Assembly (NCBI GenBank): GCA_027014065.1 | Contig: JALWEL010000034.1 | Location: forward strand, 1-5,281 | Source of the DNA: DHVE2 group archaeon | GTDB lineage: Archaea > Thermoplasmatota > Thermoplasmata > Thermoplasmatales > Aciduliprofundaceae | Length of the DNA: 5,281 nt | Reading direction: 5' to 3' | Shown: positions 5,112 to 5,281 of the stretch, piece by piece | Numbering within the stretch: position 1 is the first letter of the stretch | How the letters are laid out: each line of letters opens with the position of its first letter | Position numbers and translations under genes: made by a program | Notes under the pieces: generated by a model | Seen by the model: only the letters and a program-made list of their open reading frames with translations | Database searches by the model: none | Told to the model about the DNA's origin: nothing

Positions 5112-5114
5112 ATC
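5101..5114 (+). promoter_or_regulatory. Predicted leaderless promoter of mptA
   Basis: GAAACC followed by TTTTTATC is a BRE/TATA-like element centred near 5110, about 26 nt before ATG 5136. No SD precedes that ATG (the sequence before it is pyrimidine-rich), which fits a leaderless transcript starting at or next to the start codon. The GGGAGAG/CTCTCCC inverted repeat lies just upstream and could be an operator instead of an RNA hairpin. Confidence 0.55.
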
Positions 5115-5135
5115 CCGTGGCACATTCTCCTTCCT

Positions 5136-5281
5136 ATGTATCCCGACATTCAAGGAATGGCCCCCGAATCGAGGTTCAAAATCACGAGGGTGGGCGTAAA
5201 GAACGTTGTGAAGCCCATTCAGGTTAAGAGAGGCCAGCGGGAGATAACGCTGGTTACCAAGATTGACATATTCGTTGATTT
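5136..5281 (+). CDS. mptA: GTP cyclohydrolase MptA/FolE2 family, N-terminal 48 codons (runs off the window)
   Basis: The family (GTP cyclohydrolase IV, FolE2/COG1469) is a metal-dependent cytosolic enzyme that opens GTP to 7,8-dihydroneopterin 2',3'-cyclic phosphate in archaea, the first step toward tetrahydromethanopterin-type or folate-type cofactors, and relatives supply the archaeosine/7-deazaguanine route. The visible part shows the characteristic N-terminus: PDIQ (3-6), SRFKITRVGVKNV (12-24), then a strand ending TKIDIFVD (41-48), which matches the usual LP-D-Q, R-x-x-I-x-x-V-G-V-K and F-D-x-F-V-D-L pattern. The metal and GTP ligands lie outside the window. ATG 5136 is chosen because the upstream frame has no start codon before a TGA at 5100-5102 and the spacing to a TATA-like element fits leaderless initiation. 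Identity as MptA/FolE2 is confident; which pathway it feeds in this organism cannot be told here. Confidence 0.88.
   Translation, partial: MYPDIQGMAPESRFKITRVGVKNVVKPIQVKRGQREITLVTKIDIFVD

Noticed and set aside
5032..5199. TTG-initiated 55-codon frame with GGGGTGA at 5019-5025
   Set aside because: The SD match is good but the frame overlaps the start of mptA out of register for 64 bases, and its sequence after about residue 20 is just shifted mptA and promoter sequence.
1..5281. CRISPR array, tRNA, rRNA or insertion sequence
   Set aside because: No regularly spaced repeats, cloverleaf-like segments or transposase-like proteins were seen on either strand.

Overview
The window looks like part of an archaeal chromosome, probably a thermophilic euryarchaeon of the Thermoplasmatota type. 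The signs are TTTATATA-like boxes preceded by A-rich BRE-like sequence, GGTGA-type Shine-Dalgarno (SD) sites complementary to the archaeal 16S 3' end, an archaeal-type GTP cyclohydrolase (MptA), and secreted or membrane proteins rich in N-glycosylation sequons. The lineage is an inference; the archaeal assignment is firmer.

Layout. Position 1 to 928 (minus strand) is the N-terminal 309 codons of a bifunctional NAD(P)HX repair enzyme (Nnr), cut by the window edge. A roughly 150-bp divergent promoter region follows. On the plus strand are two membrane-anchored small proteins: a 157-residue protein with one N-terminal membrane anchor and a Ca-loop-bearing ectodomain (about 1077-1550), and an easily missed 49-residue protein (1568-1717) that resembles the anchor of its neighbour without an ectodomain. 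Both carry a Cys-x-Cys right after the membrane helix. The first has an ambiguous start: a well-placed upstream ATG (1027) opens an 18-codon frame that ends by overlapping the GTG start at a run of six G.

Next comes a three- or four-gene unit under its own TATA box. It starts with a 645-residue secreted multidomain protein (1848-3785): signal peptide, unrecognised beta-rich domain, polyglycine linker, three TSP3-like calcium motifs, then a legumain-like (peptidase C13, clan CD) catalytic domain. Two five-helix membrane proteins follow (3795-4268 and 4378-4893) that look like distant paralogs. The apparent 109-bp gap between them is filled by an SD-preceded, TTG-initiated 35-codon frame whose ends interlock with both neighbours. 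A run of seven T at the last stop codon is a plausible transcription end.

The region 4894-5135 holds a consensus TATA box followed by three abutting inverted repeats and a T-run, so it may encode a short structured RNA or an mptA leader; a 42-codon frame overlaps it. The window ends in the first 48 codons of mptA (5136 onward), which appears to have its own leaderless promoter.

Housekeeping genes (nnr, mptA) flank a lineage-specific, visibly AT-richer set of envelope genes. The most interesting possibility is a cell-surface system in which a secreted, calcium-dependent legumain-like protease is co-expressed with two paralogous membrane proteins and a small peptide. No such system is recognised here from known families; the functional link is inferred from gene order and translational coupling only.
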